NCBI GenBank assembly: GCA_030152225.1
Contig: JASLHL010000023.1
Coordinates: 1-14,501 of the forward strand
Source: Flavobacterium sp.
GTDB taxonomy: Bacteria; Bacteroidota; Bacteroidia; Flavobacteriales; Flavobacteriaceae
Direction: 5' to 3'
DNA length: 14,501 bases
Shown here piece by piece: positions 7,476 to 13,936 of the stretch. Within the stretch, counting starts at the first letter, position 1. Each line of letters opens with the position of its first letter. Position numbers and translations under genes: made by a program. Under the pieces are notes generated by a model, which was not told the origin of the DNA, did no database searches, and saw nothing but the letters and a program-made list of their open reading frames with translations.

Positions 7476-7503
7476 CAAAGTATAAAATGCAAAGGATTAT
7501 TTG

Positions 7504-7511
7504 TAAATTTG
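7504..7511 (+). promoter_or_regulatory. dapF: -7 box for the dapF operon
   Basis: TAAATTTG matches TAnnTTTG exactly. Transcription would begin near 7518, giving a leader of about 22 bases to the ATG at 7540. No TTTG is found at the usual -33 distance. Confidence 0.5.
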
Positions 7512-7515
7512 GTTC

Positions 7516-7523
7516 CAAACTTA
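7516..7523 (-). promoter_or_regulatory. -7 box facing left, possibly for the htrA-like gene
   Basis: On the minus strand this reads TAAGTTTG, an exact TAnnTTTG match, four bases from the dapF box on the other strand. It would give the protease mRNA a leader of about 115 bases. There is no good -33 partner. Confidence 0.3.
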
Positions 7524-7539
7524 GCTAAAACAATTGTAT

Positions 7540-8319
7540 ATGTTGTCCTTTTGGAAATACCAAGGAACGGGAAATGACTTTGTCATGCTCGATAACCGTC
7601 AAAATACAGTGGATACCTCAAATGCAGATCGAATAGCCGATTTATGTGATCGCCGATTTGGAATTGGTGCAGATGGCTTAATCTTGATAGAGGAAGATGA
7701 GCAAGCCGATTTTAAAATGGTGTATTTTAATGCAGATGGCAAAGAAAGTACCATGTGTGGCAATGGCGGACGTTGTATTGTAGCCTTTGCCAAACAATTG
7801 GGAATCATTCAAAATGAATGTCACTTCAGTGCGATTGATGGGCTGCATTATGCGACCATTGATGCCACGGGAATTGTATCGTTGCAAATGATTGATGTAC
7901 CCCATGTAGCGGTGAGAGAAAAACACGTATTCGTCAATACAGGATCTCCTCATCACGTAGAAATTGTGCGTAACTTGATGTATTTTGATGTATATAAAAA
8001 AGGCAAGCAAATCCGCAATAGCGAAGCTTATGCACCCAAGGGAACCAATGTTAACTTTGTCGAACAAGAGGGGCCCAATCACTTTCGAATTCGAACCTTT
8101 GAAAGAGGAGTAGAAGATGAAACCCTATCCTGTGGGACAGGGGCAACAGCAGTCGCCTTGGCAATGCATACACTGGGAAAAGTAGACCAAAACGAAGTGA
8201 AAATAGAAGTTGAAGGCGGTGAGCTGTCTGTCGCATTTCAATATGTAGATCAAACCTATCAACAGGTATTCTTAAAAGGCCCCGCAACATTTGTCTTTCA
8301 AGGAACCATTAGCCTATAA
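7540..8319 (+). CDS. dapF: Diaminopimelate epimerase
   Basis: Converts LL-diaminopimelate to meso-diaminopimelate, the last steps toward lysine and the peptidoglycan cross-linking residue, in the cytoplasm; it works without a cofactor through two cysteines. The 259 residues show FWKYQGTGNDF at the start, GADGLILI (43-50) and the first catalytic Cys73 in MCGNGGRC. NTGSPHHV (133-140), RTFERGVEDET and the second catalytic Cys198 in SCGTGATA follow. The two halves are the usual pseudo-symmetric lobes. The frame also allows TTG at 7534, but ATG at 7540 places FWKYQGTGNDF where the family normally has it. It is the first gene of a tight three-gene operon; the next start is two bases after its stop. 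Confidence 0.97.
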   Translation: MLSFWKYQGTGNDFVMLDNRQNTVDTSNADRIADLCDRRFGIGADGLILIEEDEQADFKMVYFNADGKESTMCGNGGRCIVAFAKQLGIIQNECHFSAIDGLHYATIDATGIVSLQMIDVPHVAVREKHVFVNTGSPHHVEIVRNLMYFDVYKKGKQIRNSEAYAPKGTNVNFVEQEGPNHFRIRTFERGVEDETLSCGTGATAVALAMHTLGKVDQNEVKIEVEGGELSVAFQYVDQTYQQVFLKGPATFVFQGTISL

Positions 8320-8321
8320 CT

Positions 8322-8846
8322 ATGATCAGACTAGAAACTGCCGAAATTTATCTTCGTGCATTAGAACCTGAAGATTTAGAATTTATCTATCAAATAGAAA
8401 ATGATGTCAGCTTATGGGAGGTGAGTAATACACAAACGCCTTATAGCCGTTTTTTAATTCACCAGTATCTAGAAAACGCCCATCAAGATATTTATGAAGC
8501 CAAACAATTGCGCTTGGTCATTTGCTCCAAAGAGACGAATCAAACACTCGGATTGATTGATCTGTTTGATTTTGACCCCAAAAATGGTAGAGCTGGGGTG
8601 GGAATCGTGATTCAAGATCACTCAAATCGCGCCCTAGGGATTGGTTCTCAAGCATTAGAATTGGTAATTAATTATAGCCGAGAATTTCTGTTTTTAAACC
8701 AACTTTATGCTAATATTGCAGCCGATAATCAAGCGAGTATTCAATTGTTTGAAAAATATAACTTTAGAACCATTGGTGTCAAAAAAGCATGGACTAGAGT
8801 AGGCCAAGAATATAAAGATGAAATAATGTACCAGTTAATATTTTAA
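8322..8846 (+). CDS. GNAT-family N-acetyltransferase (RimL/SpeG-like)
   Basis: Transfers an acetyl group from acetyl-CoA to an amine; the substrate is not readable from sequence. The 174 residues fit the RimJ/RimL/SpeG class. The N-terminal strand carries LRALEPEDLEFIYQIEND. Motif A spans GVGIVIQDHSNRALGIGSQAL, with R-A-L-G-I-G as the pyrophosphate-binding loop. Motif B follows as NQASIQLFEKYNFRTIGV. No signal peptide or extra domain is present. The gene is wedged between dapF (2-base gap) and mltG (6-base gap), an order I recall from other Flavobacteriaceae. This suggests co-expression with cell-wall genes but does not prove a cell-wall substrate. Confidence 0.92.
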   Translation: MIRLETAEIYLRALEPEDLEFIYQIENDVSLWEVSNTQTPYSRFLIHQYLENAHQDIYEAKQLRLVICSKETNQTLGLIDLFDFDPKNGRAGVGIVIQDHSNRALGIGSQALELVINYSREFLFLNQLYANIAADNQASIQLFEKYNFRTIGVKKAWTRVGQEYKDEIMYQLIF

Positions 8847-8852
8847 AAAGAC

Positions 8853-9890
8853 ATGAAATTAAAAAATATACTGATCGCACTCTCCGTAGTAGGTGCTTTT
8901 GCTTTGTTAGGTTATTTGTATGTGTGGTATGAGAAAGCTTTTTCTCCCAATGTACATGATTGGGATGAAAAAGAATATTTCTATATCCAAACATCAGATA
9001 ACTTTCAAGATGTCCTACAAGCCTTACGCCCTTATTTAAATAATCCAGAAGGATTTGAGGAAATTGCCAGCCAAAGAAGCTACAACAGCAATTTAATTGC
9101 AGGTCGATTTAAATTGACTAACGGCATGGATAGCTATAGCTTAATCGAAGCCTTGCGAAAAAATGTACCAGTTCGCTTGACCTTCAACAACCAAGAGCGA
9201 ATAGAAAACTTAGCCGCTCGCATTGCAGATCAAGTGGAAGCTGATAGTACGGCCATGATGGAGACCTTCTTGGATCCTACATTCTTAGAAGAAAATGGAT
9301 TTACAAAAGAAAGTGTTTTAGTGGGATTCTTACCAGAAACGTATGAGTTCTATTGGACCGTAACCCCATTGAGAATGCGAAATAGAATGCACAAAGAATA
9401 CTTGAAATTTTGGGATGAAACCAGAAAAGAAAAAGCGGCTGCATTGGGATTAACCCCAGTTGAAGTAGCAATCTTAGCCTCTATCGTACAAAAAGAAACG
9501 AGTAAAAATGACGAGAAATCAAAAGTAGCAGGTGTATACCTCAATCGCTTGCGTATAGGTATGCCTTTACAAGCGGATCCAACGGTTGTATTTGCCAAGA
9601 AATTGTATACGAATGACTTTGATCAAGTAATCAAAAGAGTCTACCATAAAGATACCGAATTAGAATCACCTTATAATACCTACCAAAATGTAGGACTTCC
9701 TCCAGGCCCAATCTTTATGCCAGACAAAGTGACGATTGATGCTGTATTGAATGCAGAAAAACACGACTATGTGTACTTCTGCGCTAGTGTAGAACGAATG
9801 GGATACCACGAATTCGCTACTACTTTAGCACAACACAACCAAAATAGTAGAAAGTATAGCAACTGGTTGAATCAATCGGGGATAAGATAG
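8853..9890 (+). CDS. mltG: Endolytic murein transglycosylase MltG (YceG-like)
   Basis: Cleaves nascent glycan strands at the periplasmic face of the inner membrane and is thought to set glycan chain length. The 345 residues start with one membrane helix (about 5-24). A LysM-like lobe follows (about 41-105, EYFYIQTSDNFQDVLQAL), then the YceG catalytic domain. The domain shows GFLPETYEFYW (158-168) and ASIVQKET (209-216) with the probable catalytic Glu215. VAGVYLNRLRIGMPLQADPTV and the GLPPGPI loop (281-287) complete it. Length fits the family (about 340). The start ATG at 8853 lies six bases after the acetyltransferase stop. It is the last gene of the dapF operon and is followed by a clear terminator. 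Confidence 0.96.
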   Translation: MKLKNILIALSVVGAFALLGYLYVWYEKAFSPNVHDWDEKEYFYIQTSDNFQDVLQALRPYLNNPEGFEEIASQRSYNSNLIAGRFKLTNGMDSYSLIEALRKNVPVRLTFNNQERIENLAARIADQVEADSTAMMETFLDPTFLEENGFTKESVLVGFLPETYEFYWTVTPLRMRNRMHKEYLKFWDETRKEKAAALGLTPVEVAILASIVQKETSKNDEKSKVAGVYLNRLRIGMPLQADPTVVFAKKLYTNDFDQVIKRVYHKDTELESPYNTYQNVGLPPGPIFMPDKVTIDAVLNAEKHDYVYFCASVERMGYHEFATTLAQHNQNSRKYSNWLNQSGIR

Positions 9891-9918
9891 TTTACAGTAA
9901 TCGGTTTACCGTTTACAG
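9889..9918 (+). repeat. mltG: Short GTTTAC(AG)-type repeats after mltG
   Basis: GTTTACAG at 9890-9897, GGTTTACC at 9903-9910 and GTTTACAG at 9911-9918 lie between the mltG stop and its terminator. The related words GTTACAG, GTTAACAG and GTTAACC flank the terminators at 4370-4428. I recall similar scattered words in intergenic DNA of flavobacteria; function unknown. Confidence 0.5.
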
Positions 9919-9923
9919 CATAG

Positions 9924-9957
9924 AAAAAAAGCTAGGGTATTTGCCCTAGCTTTTTTT
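9924..9957 (+). terminator. Terminator of the dapF-GNAT-mltG operon
   Basis: GCTAGGG (9931-9937) pairs with CCCTAGC (9944-9950) across a six-base loop. Seven A precede and seven T follow, so it can also stop leftward transcription from the HAD gene on the minus strand. Confidence 0.93.
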
Positions 9958-10253
9958 GTTTACTCTCGCTTCTTTGACTAAGCGACAAAACGCTTAAACA
10001 AGTCCTATGATTAAACTATATTCTCCGTTTTCAATAGGCTACTTCGTGATTTCTTTCAGTTATCTTCGTGATTCCTTCAAGTTATCTTCGAGGTTTCTTC
10101 GACAAAAAGACGTGTTTTCCAAGTATTGTCGAAGGAAACTTGGAGAAGTGTTGGAGGAAGATCAAAATAAAGGCAGGGAATTCATCTTGAACGGTGTGTT
10201 TTGTTGTTGTTTTTTGGCAAATCTTACCCAGCTCACCTAATTCTTACCCAGCC
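9958..10253. other. Gene-free spacer with short direct and inverted repeats
   Basis: About 300 bases between the mltG terminator and the HAD stop codon. It contains three imperfect 22-base direct repeats, a CTTCGACAA/TTGTCGAAG inverted pair (10097-10105 and 10126-10134) and an overlapping TCCAAGT/ACTTGGA pair (10118-10124 and 10138-10144). A direct repeat of TCTTACCCAGC lies at 10222-10232 and 10242-10252. The plus frame open from 10007 to 10240 has no family resemblance and runs through these repeats, so I do not call it a gene. Confidence 0.6.
10037..10102. repeat. Three imperfect 22-bp tandem repeats
   Basis: Units begin at 10037, 10059 and 10081. All share CTTCG at unit positions 6-10, and GTTATCTTCG opens the second and third. 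The third unit runs into the left arm of the CTTCGACAA inverted repeat. Confidence 0.65.
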
Positions 10254-10949
10254 CTATAATAGTTCTAATAAATCGGTCATCTTTTGCAAAGAGATAAATT
10301 GGGTGTGTTGGGGTAAGCTATCGTGTTGTTCATGAGACCATGTCACGTGATAGGGTAAATATCCAGCATGAGCATCGAGTGCCAATACAGGTAAAATATC
10401 TGATTTCATTGAGTTGCCGACCATAAAGAATTCTTCAGGTGTACAAGATAAACGCTGTAAGAGCTGCTGATAATCTGTCGTTTGTTTATCACTCATCACC
10501 TCAATATGATGAAAATAGTGCGCTAAGTTAGAATTGGCTATTTTTCGCTGTTGATCCAATAAATCTCCTTTTGTAGCAAGAATTAAATTGTACTTGCCGT
10601 GTAAGGCATCTAAAGTAGCTTGAACTCCATCAAGTAATTCGATGGGTCTTTGCAGTAAGTCGTGCCCTAAGGCAATGATTTGGCTAATCACCAACGGAGA
10701 AATTCGATTCGAACTAACCTGTTGAGCTGTTTCAATCATACACAAAATAAATCCTTTGATACCAAATCCATAAAGTGGTAGGTTTTTTACTTCGGTTTGA
10801 TAGAGGGCTTGTGAAAGCGTGTCCGATGTGGCATACTCTTTCAATAGTTGAGTGAATTGCTGCTCTGCTTCTTGAAAATAGGGTTCATTGACCCATAGGG
10901 TATCATCGGCATCAAAAGCAATCGTCGTAATTTTATGTTGTAGTTGCAT
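10254..10949 (-). CDS. HAD-superfamily hydrolase (phosphatase-like)
   Basis: Probably a small-molecule phosphatase in the cytoplasm; the substrate cannot be read. The 231 residues carry all four HAD motifs. Motif I is FDADDTLW with nucleophile Asp13 and general acid Asp15. Motif II is LILATKGD with Thr126. Motif III is probably Lys155 in SDKQTTDY. Motif IV is VGNSMKSDILP with Asp184. A helical cap lies between motifs I and II (about 25-110), the C1 type seen in phosphoglycolate phosphatase and haloacid dehalogenase relatives. The frame extends upstream to a TTG at 10988, but the ATG at 10949 places motif I at the usual distance from the N terminus. It lies downstream of prfC in the same direction, separated by a terminator. 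No clear terminator of its own follows; the bidirectional hairpin at 9924-9957 may serve. Confidence 0.9.
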   Translation of the reverse strand: MQLQHKITTIAFDADDTLWVNEPYFQEAEQQFTQLLKEYATSDTLSQALYQTEVKNLPLYGFGIKGFILCMIETAQQVSSNRISPLVISQIIALGHDLLQRPIELLDGVQATLDALHGKYNLILATKGDLLDQQRKIANSNLAHYFHHIEVMSDKQTTDYQQLLQRLSCTPEEFFMVGNSMKSDILPVLALDAHAGYLPYHVTWSHEQHDSLPQHTQFISLQKMTDLLELL

Positions 10950-11046
10950 GTTCGCTGTTTTTTTAATCAAGGGTGTAAATTTCCACAATTTATGCGAAAT
11001 GGAAAGGACATTTGTCTTGTCTAGTGAAAAGTTAAGGCCTAGTCCC

Positions 11047-11086
11047 TAAAAAATAAAAAGGATATCCTTTGTGTTGGATATCCTTT
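11047..11086 (-). terminator. prfC: Terminator of prfC, read on the minus strand
   Basis: AAAGGATATCC (11057-11067) and GGATATCCTTT (11076-11086) form an 11-bp stem with an eight-base loop. On the minus strand the stem is followed by TTTTTATTTTTT-like sequence. Each arm also contains the self-complementary GGATATCC. The hairpin lies 37 bases beyond the prfC stop codon. Confidence 0.85.
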
Positions 11087-11123
11087 GCTATTTGAACAAT
11101 ACTTGCGTATCTATAGAACTAAA

Positions 11124-12719
11124 TTATTTATTAATCTCTTCTGAAGTAAACCCTAACTTAACAGTAGGGAATTTGCTCTGTGTCATTTGAACGGAGAATT
11201 CACTATCCGCTAAGAAAACCAATTGACCTGATTTATCAATAGCCAAGAATTTTTGCTTGATGCGTTTGAACTCTTTGAACTCCTCGTTTTTCGGATCTTC
11301 TGGACGGACCCAACACGCTTTGTAGGCAGGGAAATTTTCATAGGTACACTTCGCACCGTATTCATGCTCTAAACGATACTGAATAACCTCGTATTGTAAG
11401 GCTCCAACGGTTCCAATTACTTTACGACCATTCATCTCTAGGGTAAATAGCTGTGCAACTCCTTCATCCATCAATTGGTCAATTCCCTTTTCCAATTGTT
11501 TCGATTTCATCGGATCTGCGTTGTTGATGTATCTAAAGTGTTCCGGAGAGAAGCTAGGAATTCCTTTAAAGCTCATGATTTCGCCTTCTGTTAGGGTATC
11601 ACCAATTTTGAAGTTTCCTGTATCGTGTAATCCTACAATATCTCCAGCGTACGAAATATCCACAATCTCTTTTTTCTCAGCAAAGAAAGCATTCGGACTA
11701 GAGAATTTCAATTTCTTGTTTTGACGCACGTGTAAATAAGGTGTGTTGCGCTCAAAGGTGCCCGATACAATTTTGATAAAGGCCAAACGGTCTCTGTGTT
11801 TTGGATCCATATTGGCGTGAATCTTGAATACAAAACCGCTAAATCCTTTTTCCGTTGGTTCAACCAATCGGGTATCCGACTCTTTCGCTCTTGGTGATGG
11901 TGCAATTTGAATAAAGCAATCCAATAATTCGCGTACACCAAAGTTATTCAAGGCAGAACCAAAAAATACAGGTTGTAACTGTCCTTTTACATACGCTTCT
12001 CGATCAAAATCAGGGTAAATCTCCTGGATAATTTCCAATTCTTCTCTTAATTTGCCTGCTGTGGTATCGCCGATTAAGTGATCTAATTCTTTTGATTCTA
12101 AATCTGAAATATGAATGACATCATCGATGTTTTTTCGACTGTCATCAGTGAATAAGTTGATGTTCTTTTCCCAGATGTTGTAGATTCCCTTAAAATCATA
12201 CCCCATTCCAATAGGATAACTCAACGGAGTTACTTTTAATTGTAGTTTTTGTTCTACTTCATCCATCAAGTCAAAGGCATCACGCCCTTCACGGTCTAAT
12301 TTGTTGATGAAAACAATCATCGGAATGTTGCGCATGCGACATACTTCAACTAACTTTTCCGTTTGTTCTTCCACCCCTTTTGCTACGTCAATCACAACAA
12401 TAACACTGTCTACTGCCGTTAACGTACGGAAAGTATCTTCAGCAAAGTCCTTGTGACCTGGCGTATCTAAGATGTTGATTTTTTTGTCTTTATAATTAAA
12501 GGCTAATACAGATGTAGCAACTGAGATTCCTCTTTGGCGCTCAATCTCCATGAAATCCGAAGTAGCTCCTTTTTTAATCTTGTTATTCTTCACTGCACCT
12601 GCTTCTTGAATGGCTCCTCCAAAAAGAAGTAATTTCTCTGTTAAGGTAGTCTTACCAGCATCGGGGTGAGCAATTACACCAAATGTTCTTCTGCGTTCTA
12701 TTTCTGTTAAAAAACTCAT
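11124..12719 (-). CDS. prfC: Peptide chain release factor 3
   Basis: A GTPase that removes release factors 1 and 2 from the ribosome after termination. The 531 residues match the usual RF3 length (E. coli about 529). From the chosen start, MSFLTEIERRRTF leads to the P-loop AHPDAGKT (17-24). The switch RGIS (63-66), DTPGHKDFAEDT (85-96), NKLDREGRD (139-147) and SAL (255-257) complete the G domain. The RF3-specific domains follow, with GFSGFVFKIHANMDPKHRDR and, near the end, VGALQYEVIQYRLEHEY. The frame stays open upstream to 12815, but the ATG at 12719 gives the canonical RF3 N terminus. The upstream extension lies in AT-rich promoter DNA. A -7 box sits 20 bases ahead. Confidence 0.97.
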   Translation of the reverse strand: MSFLTEIERRRTFGVIAHPDAGKTTLTEKLLLFGGAIQEAGAVKNNKIKKGATSDFMEIERQRGISVATSVLAFNYKDKKINILDTPGHKDFAEDTFRTLTAVDSVIVVIDVAKGVEEQTEKLVEVCRMRNIPMIVFINKLDREGRDAFDLMDEVEQKLQLKVTPLSYPIGMGYDFKGIYNIWEKNINLFTDDSRKNIDDVIHISDLESKELDHLIGDTTAGKLREELEIIQEIYPDFDREAYVKGQLQPVFFGSALNNFGVRELLDCFIQIAPSPRAKESDTRLVEPTEKGFSGFVFKIHANMDPKHRDRLAFIKIVSGTFERNTPYLHVRQNKKLKFSSPNAFFAEKKEIVDISYAGDIVGLHDTGNFKIGDTLTEGEIMSFKGIPSFSPEHFRYINNADPMKSKQLEKGIDQLMDEGVAQLFTLEMNGRKVIGTVGALQYEVIQYRLEHEYGAKCTYENFPAYKACWVRPEDPKNEEFKEFKRIKQKFLAIDKSGQLVFLADSEFSVQMTQSKFPTVKLGFTSEEINK

Positions 12720-12738
12720 CTCTAAAAAAATTAGGTTG

Positions 12739-12746
12739 CAAAAATA
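12739..12746 (-). promoter_or_regulatory. prfC: -7 box of prfC
   Basis: The minus strand reads TATTTTTG, an exact TAnnTTTG match, about 20 bases before the chosen start codon. This gives a leader of only about 13 bases and argues against the longer frame starting at 12815. No -33 TTTG is visible. Confidence 0.5.
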
Positions 12747-12795
12747 CTCATTATTTGCTAAAAATAATAATAATGAATAGTAATCGTTTGTTAAG

Positions 12796-12817
12796 CGGTG
12801 GGATTCACTTCCCACCG
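12796..12817. other. GC-rich hairpin of unknown role
   Basis: CGGTGGGA (12796-12803) and TCCCACCG (12810-12817) form a perfect 8-bp stem with a six-base loop. No T run follows on either strand, so it is not a standard terminator. A second, weaker pair ACCGA (12814-12818)/TCGGT (12831-12835) shares its right arm and could form an alternative fold. Confidence 0.5.
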
Positions 12818-13019
12818 AAGAGGAGATCCATCGGTAAAGCGATAGAAGAAAACAGCAAATGAAAAGGAAATTAGAAGGAAAAAACCAAAGAGAATGTTAA
12901 TCCTTAAGGTAAATAAATGAGGGTTTAGTAATATTGTTAATTAAGTTTTTTAACTTGTTTATTTAAGCGTATTTTTACCCGTTTTTTTAAAAATAATCTC
13001 ATTTACGGCTTAGAAATGT

Positions 13020-13027
13020 TATTTTTG
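13020..13027 (+). promoter_or_regulatory. -7 box of the chaperone operon
   Basis: TATTTTTG is identical to the boxes at 4073-4080 and 12746-12739. Transcription would start near 13034, about 27 bases before the ATG at 13061. The -33 partner is not obvious. Confidence 0.55.
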
Positions 13028-13060
13028 TTAGCGTAATAAAATAAAAGGAAGGTATAGGTA

Positions 13061-13936
13061 ATGAAGGATATGAAAATAAAGTATATCAAATACAGCGTTG
13101 TTTTATTGATGGTGCTTTTGGGCTATACGAGTTGTACTAAGCAAAAAAAACTAGATGGCGCTAACTATGTTGCTCGCGTAGATGATAAGTATTTGGATCG
13201 CTCTTCGTTGCAACATATTGTACCGCCGCAGAGTACGGTAAAAGACAGTATCGCTATGGTTGAGCTATTTATCAATAAATGGGCAACCAAACAGCTGTTG
13301 ATGGATGCCGCAGCATTTAATTTATCAGATGACAAAAAAAGGGAAATAGACGAATTAGTAGCCAATTTCAAATCAGAGCTTTTAATTAAAGGATACCTAG
13401 AGAAATTAGTTCAGCAGTCTGTCGATACCGTGGTTCGAGCGAGTGACCTAAAGGAGTATTACGATCAAATAAAAACAGGATTTAGAGTAGATGATATGCT
13501 GGTGAAATTAGCCTATGTCAATATTTTAAATTCCAATTCGCATTACAACAAGGTAAAAAGTGGATTTAATGGAGGAAAAGATGTAAAGTATGAATTGTTA
13601 GATCAATTGTCACTGCAGATGAAATCCTATGTCTTAAACGACTCCCTTTGGGTAAATGTATCCCAGATTTACGAGAAATTACCCTTTATTAATGCAGAAA
13701 ATAGAGAACAATATTTAAAAAACAACACCTATTTCGAGGTTAAGGATGAAAATAGTACGTACTTTGTGCGCATTAGTCAAGTACTGAGAAAAGGAGATAT
13801 TCTTCCATATTCTTATTTAGAACCCTCTTTGCGTTTGATGGTCCTAAATAATCGAAAAATGGAATTATTAAAACAGATAGAAGAAGATATTTTAAAAGAT
13901 GCAAAAAAAGATAAAAATTATGAAATTTATCAGTAA
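13061..13936 (+). CDS. SurA/PpiC-associated lipoprotein, probable periplasmic chaperone
   Basis: The 291 residues start with a lipoprotein signal. A hydrophobic core (VVLLMVLLGYTS) ends at Cys25, which would be lipidated. The mature part reads like the N-terminal helical domain of SurA-type chaperones: VARVDDKYL, a motif of the form ELFINKWATKQLLMDAA, then ELLIKGYLEKL and LKEYYDQI. The region after about 140 occupies the place of a parvulin domain but lacks its conserved core motifs, so it is probably not an active isomerase. AAGGAAGG at 13045-13052 lies eight bases before the ATG, a rare good Shine-Dalgarno sequence in this window. It supports 13061 over the internal ATG at 13070. The gene overlaps the SurA-like gene by 17 bases, pointing to coupled translation. 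I infer a role in folding outer-membrane proteins, from family and neighbour. Confidence 0.85.
   Translation: MKDMKIKYIKYSVVLLMVLLGYTSCTKQKKLDGANYVARVDDKYLDRSSLQHIVPPQSTVKDSIAMVELFINKWATKQLLMDAAAFNLSDDKKREIDELVANFKSELLIKGYLEKLVQQSVDTVVRASDLKEYYDQIKTGFRVDDMLVKLAYVNILNSNSHYNKVKSGFNGGKDVKYELLDQLSLQMKSYVLNDSLWVNVSQIYEKLPFINAENREQYLKNNTYFEVKDENSTYFVRISQVLRKGDILPYSYLEPSLRLMVLNNRKMELLKQIEEDILKDAKKDKNYEIYQ

Larger units (their letters stand above)
12720..13060. other. Divergent spacer between prfC and the chaperone lipoprotein
   Basis: About 340 bases with no gene that I can support. It holds a leftward -7 box near prfC and a rightward -7 box near 13020. A GC-rich hairpin at 12796-12817 sits roughly 75 bases upstream of prfC. 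The rest (12860-13010) is AT-rich and featureless to me. Confidence 0.6.

Noticed and set aside
10007..10240. Plus-strand frame for a 77-residue peptide after mltG
   Set aside because: It runs through the 22-bp and inverted repeats, has no recognisable family, and its apparent sequence patterns follow from the DNA repeats. It also lies beyond a strong terminator without a promoter.
10950..10988. Longer HAD reading frame starting at TTG 10988
   Set aside because: The ATG at 10949 gives a normal distance to motif I (FDADDTLW); the extension has no supporting motif and a rare start codon.
12720..12815. Longer prfC reading frame with 32 extra residues
   Set aside because: The extension is unlike RF3 N termini and spans the AT-rich promoter. 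The ATG at 12719 gives the canonical MSFLTEIERRRTF start.
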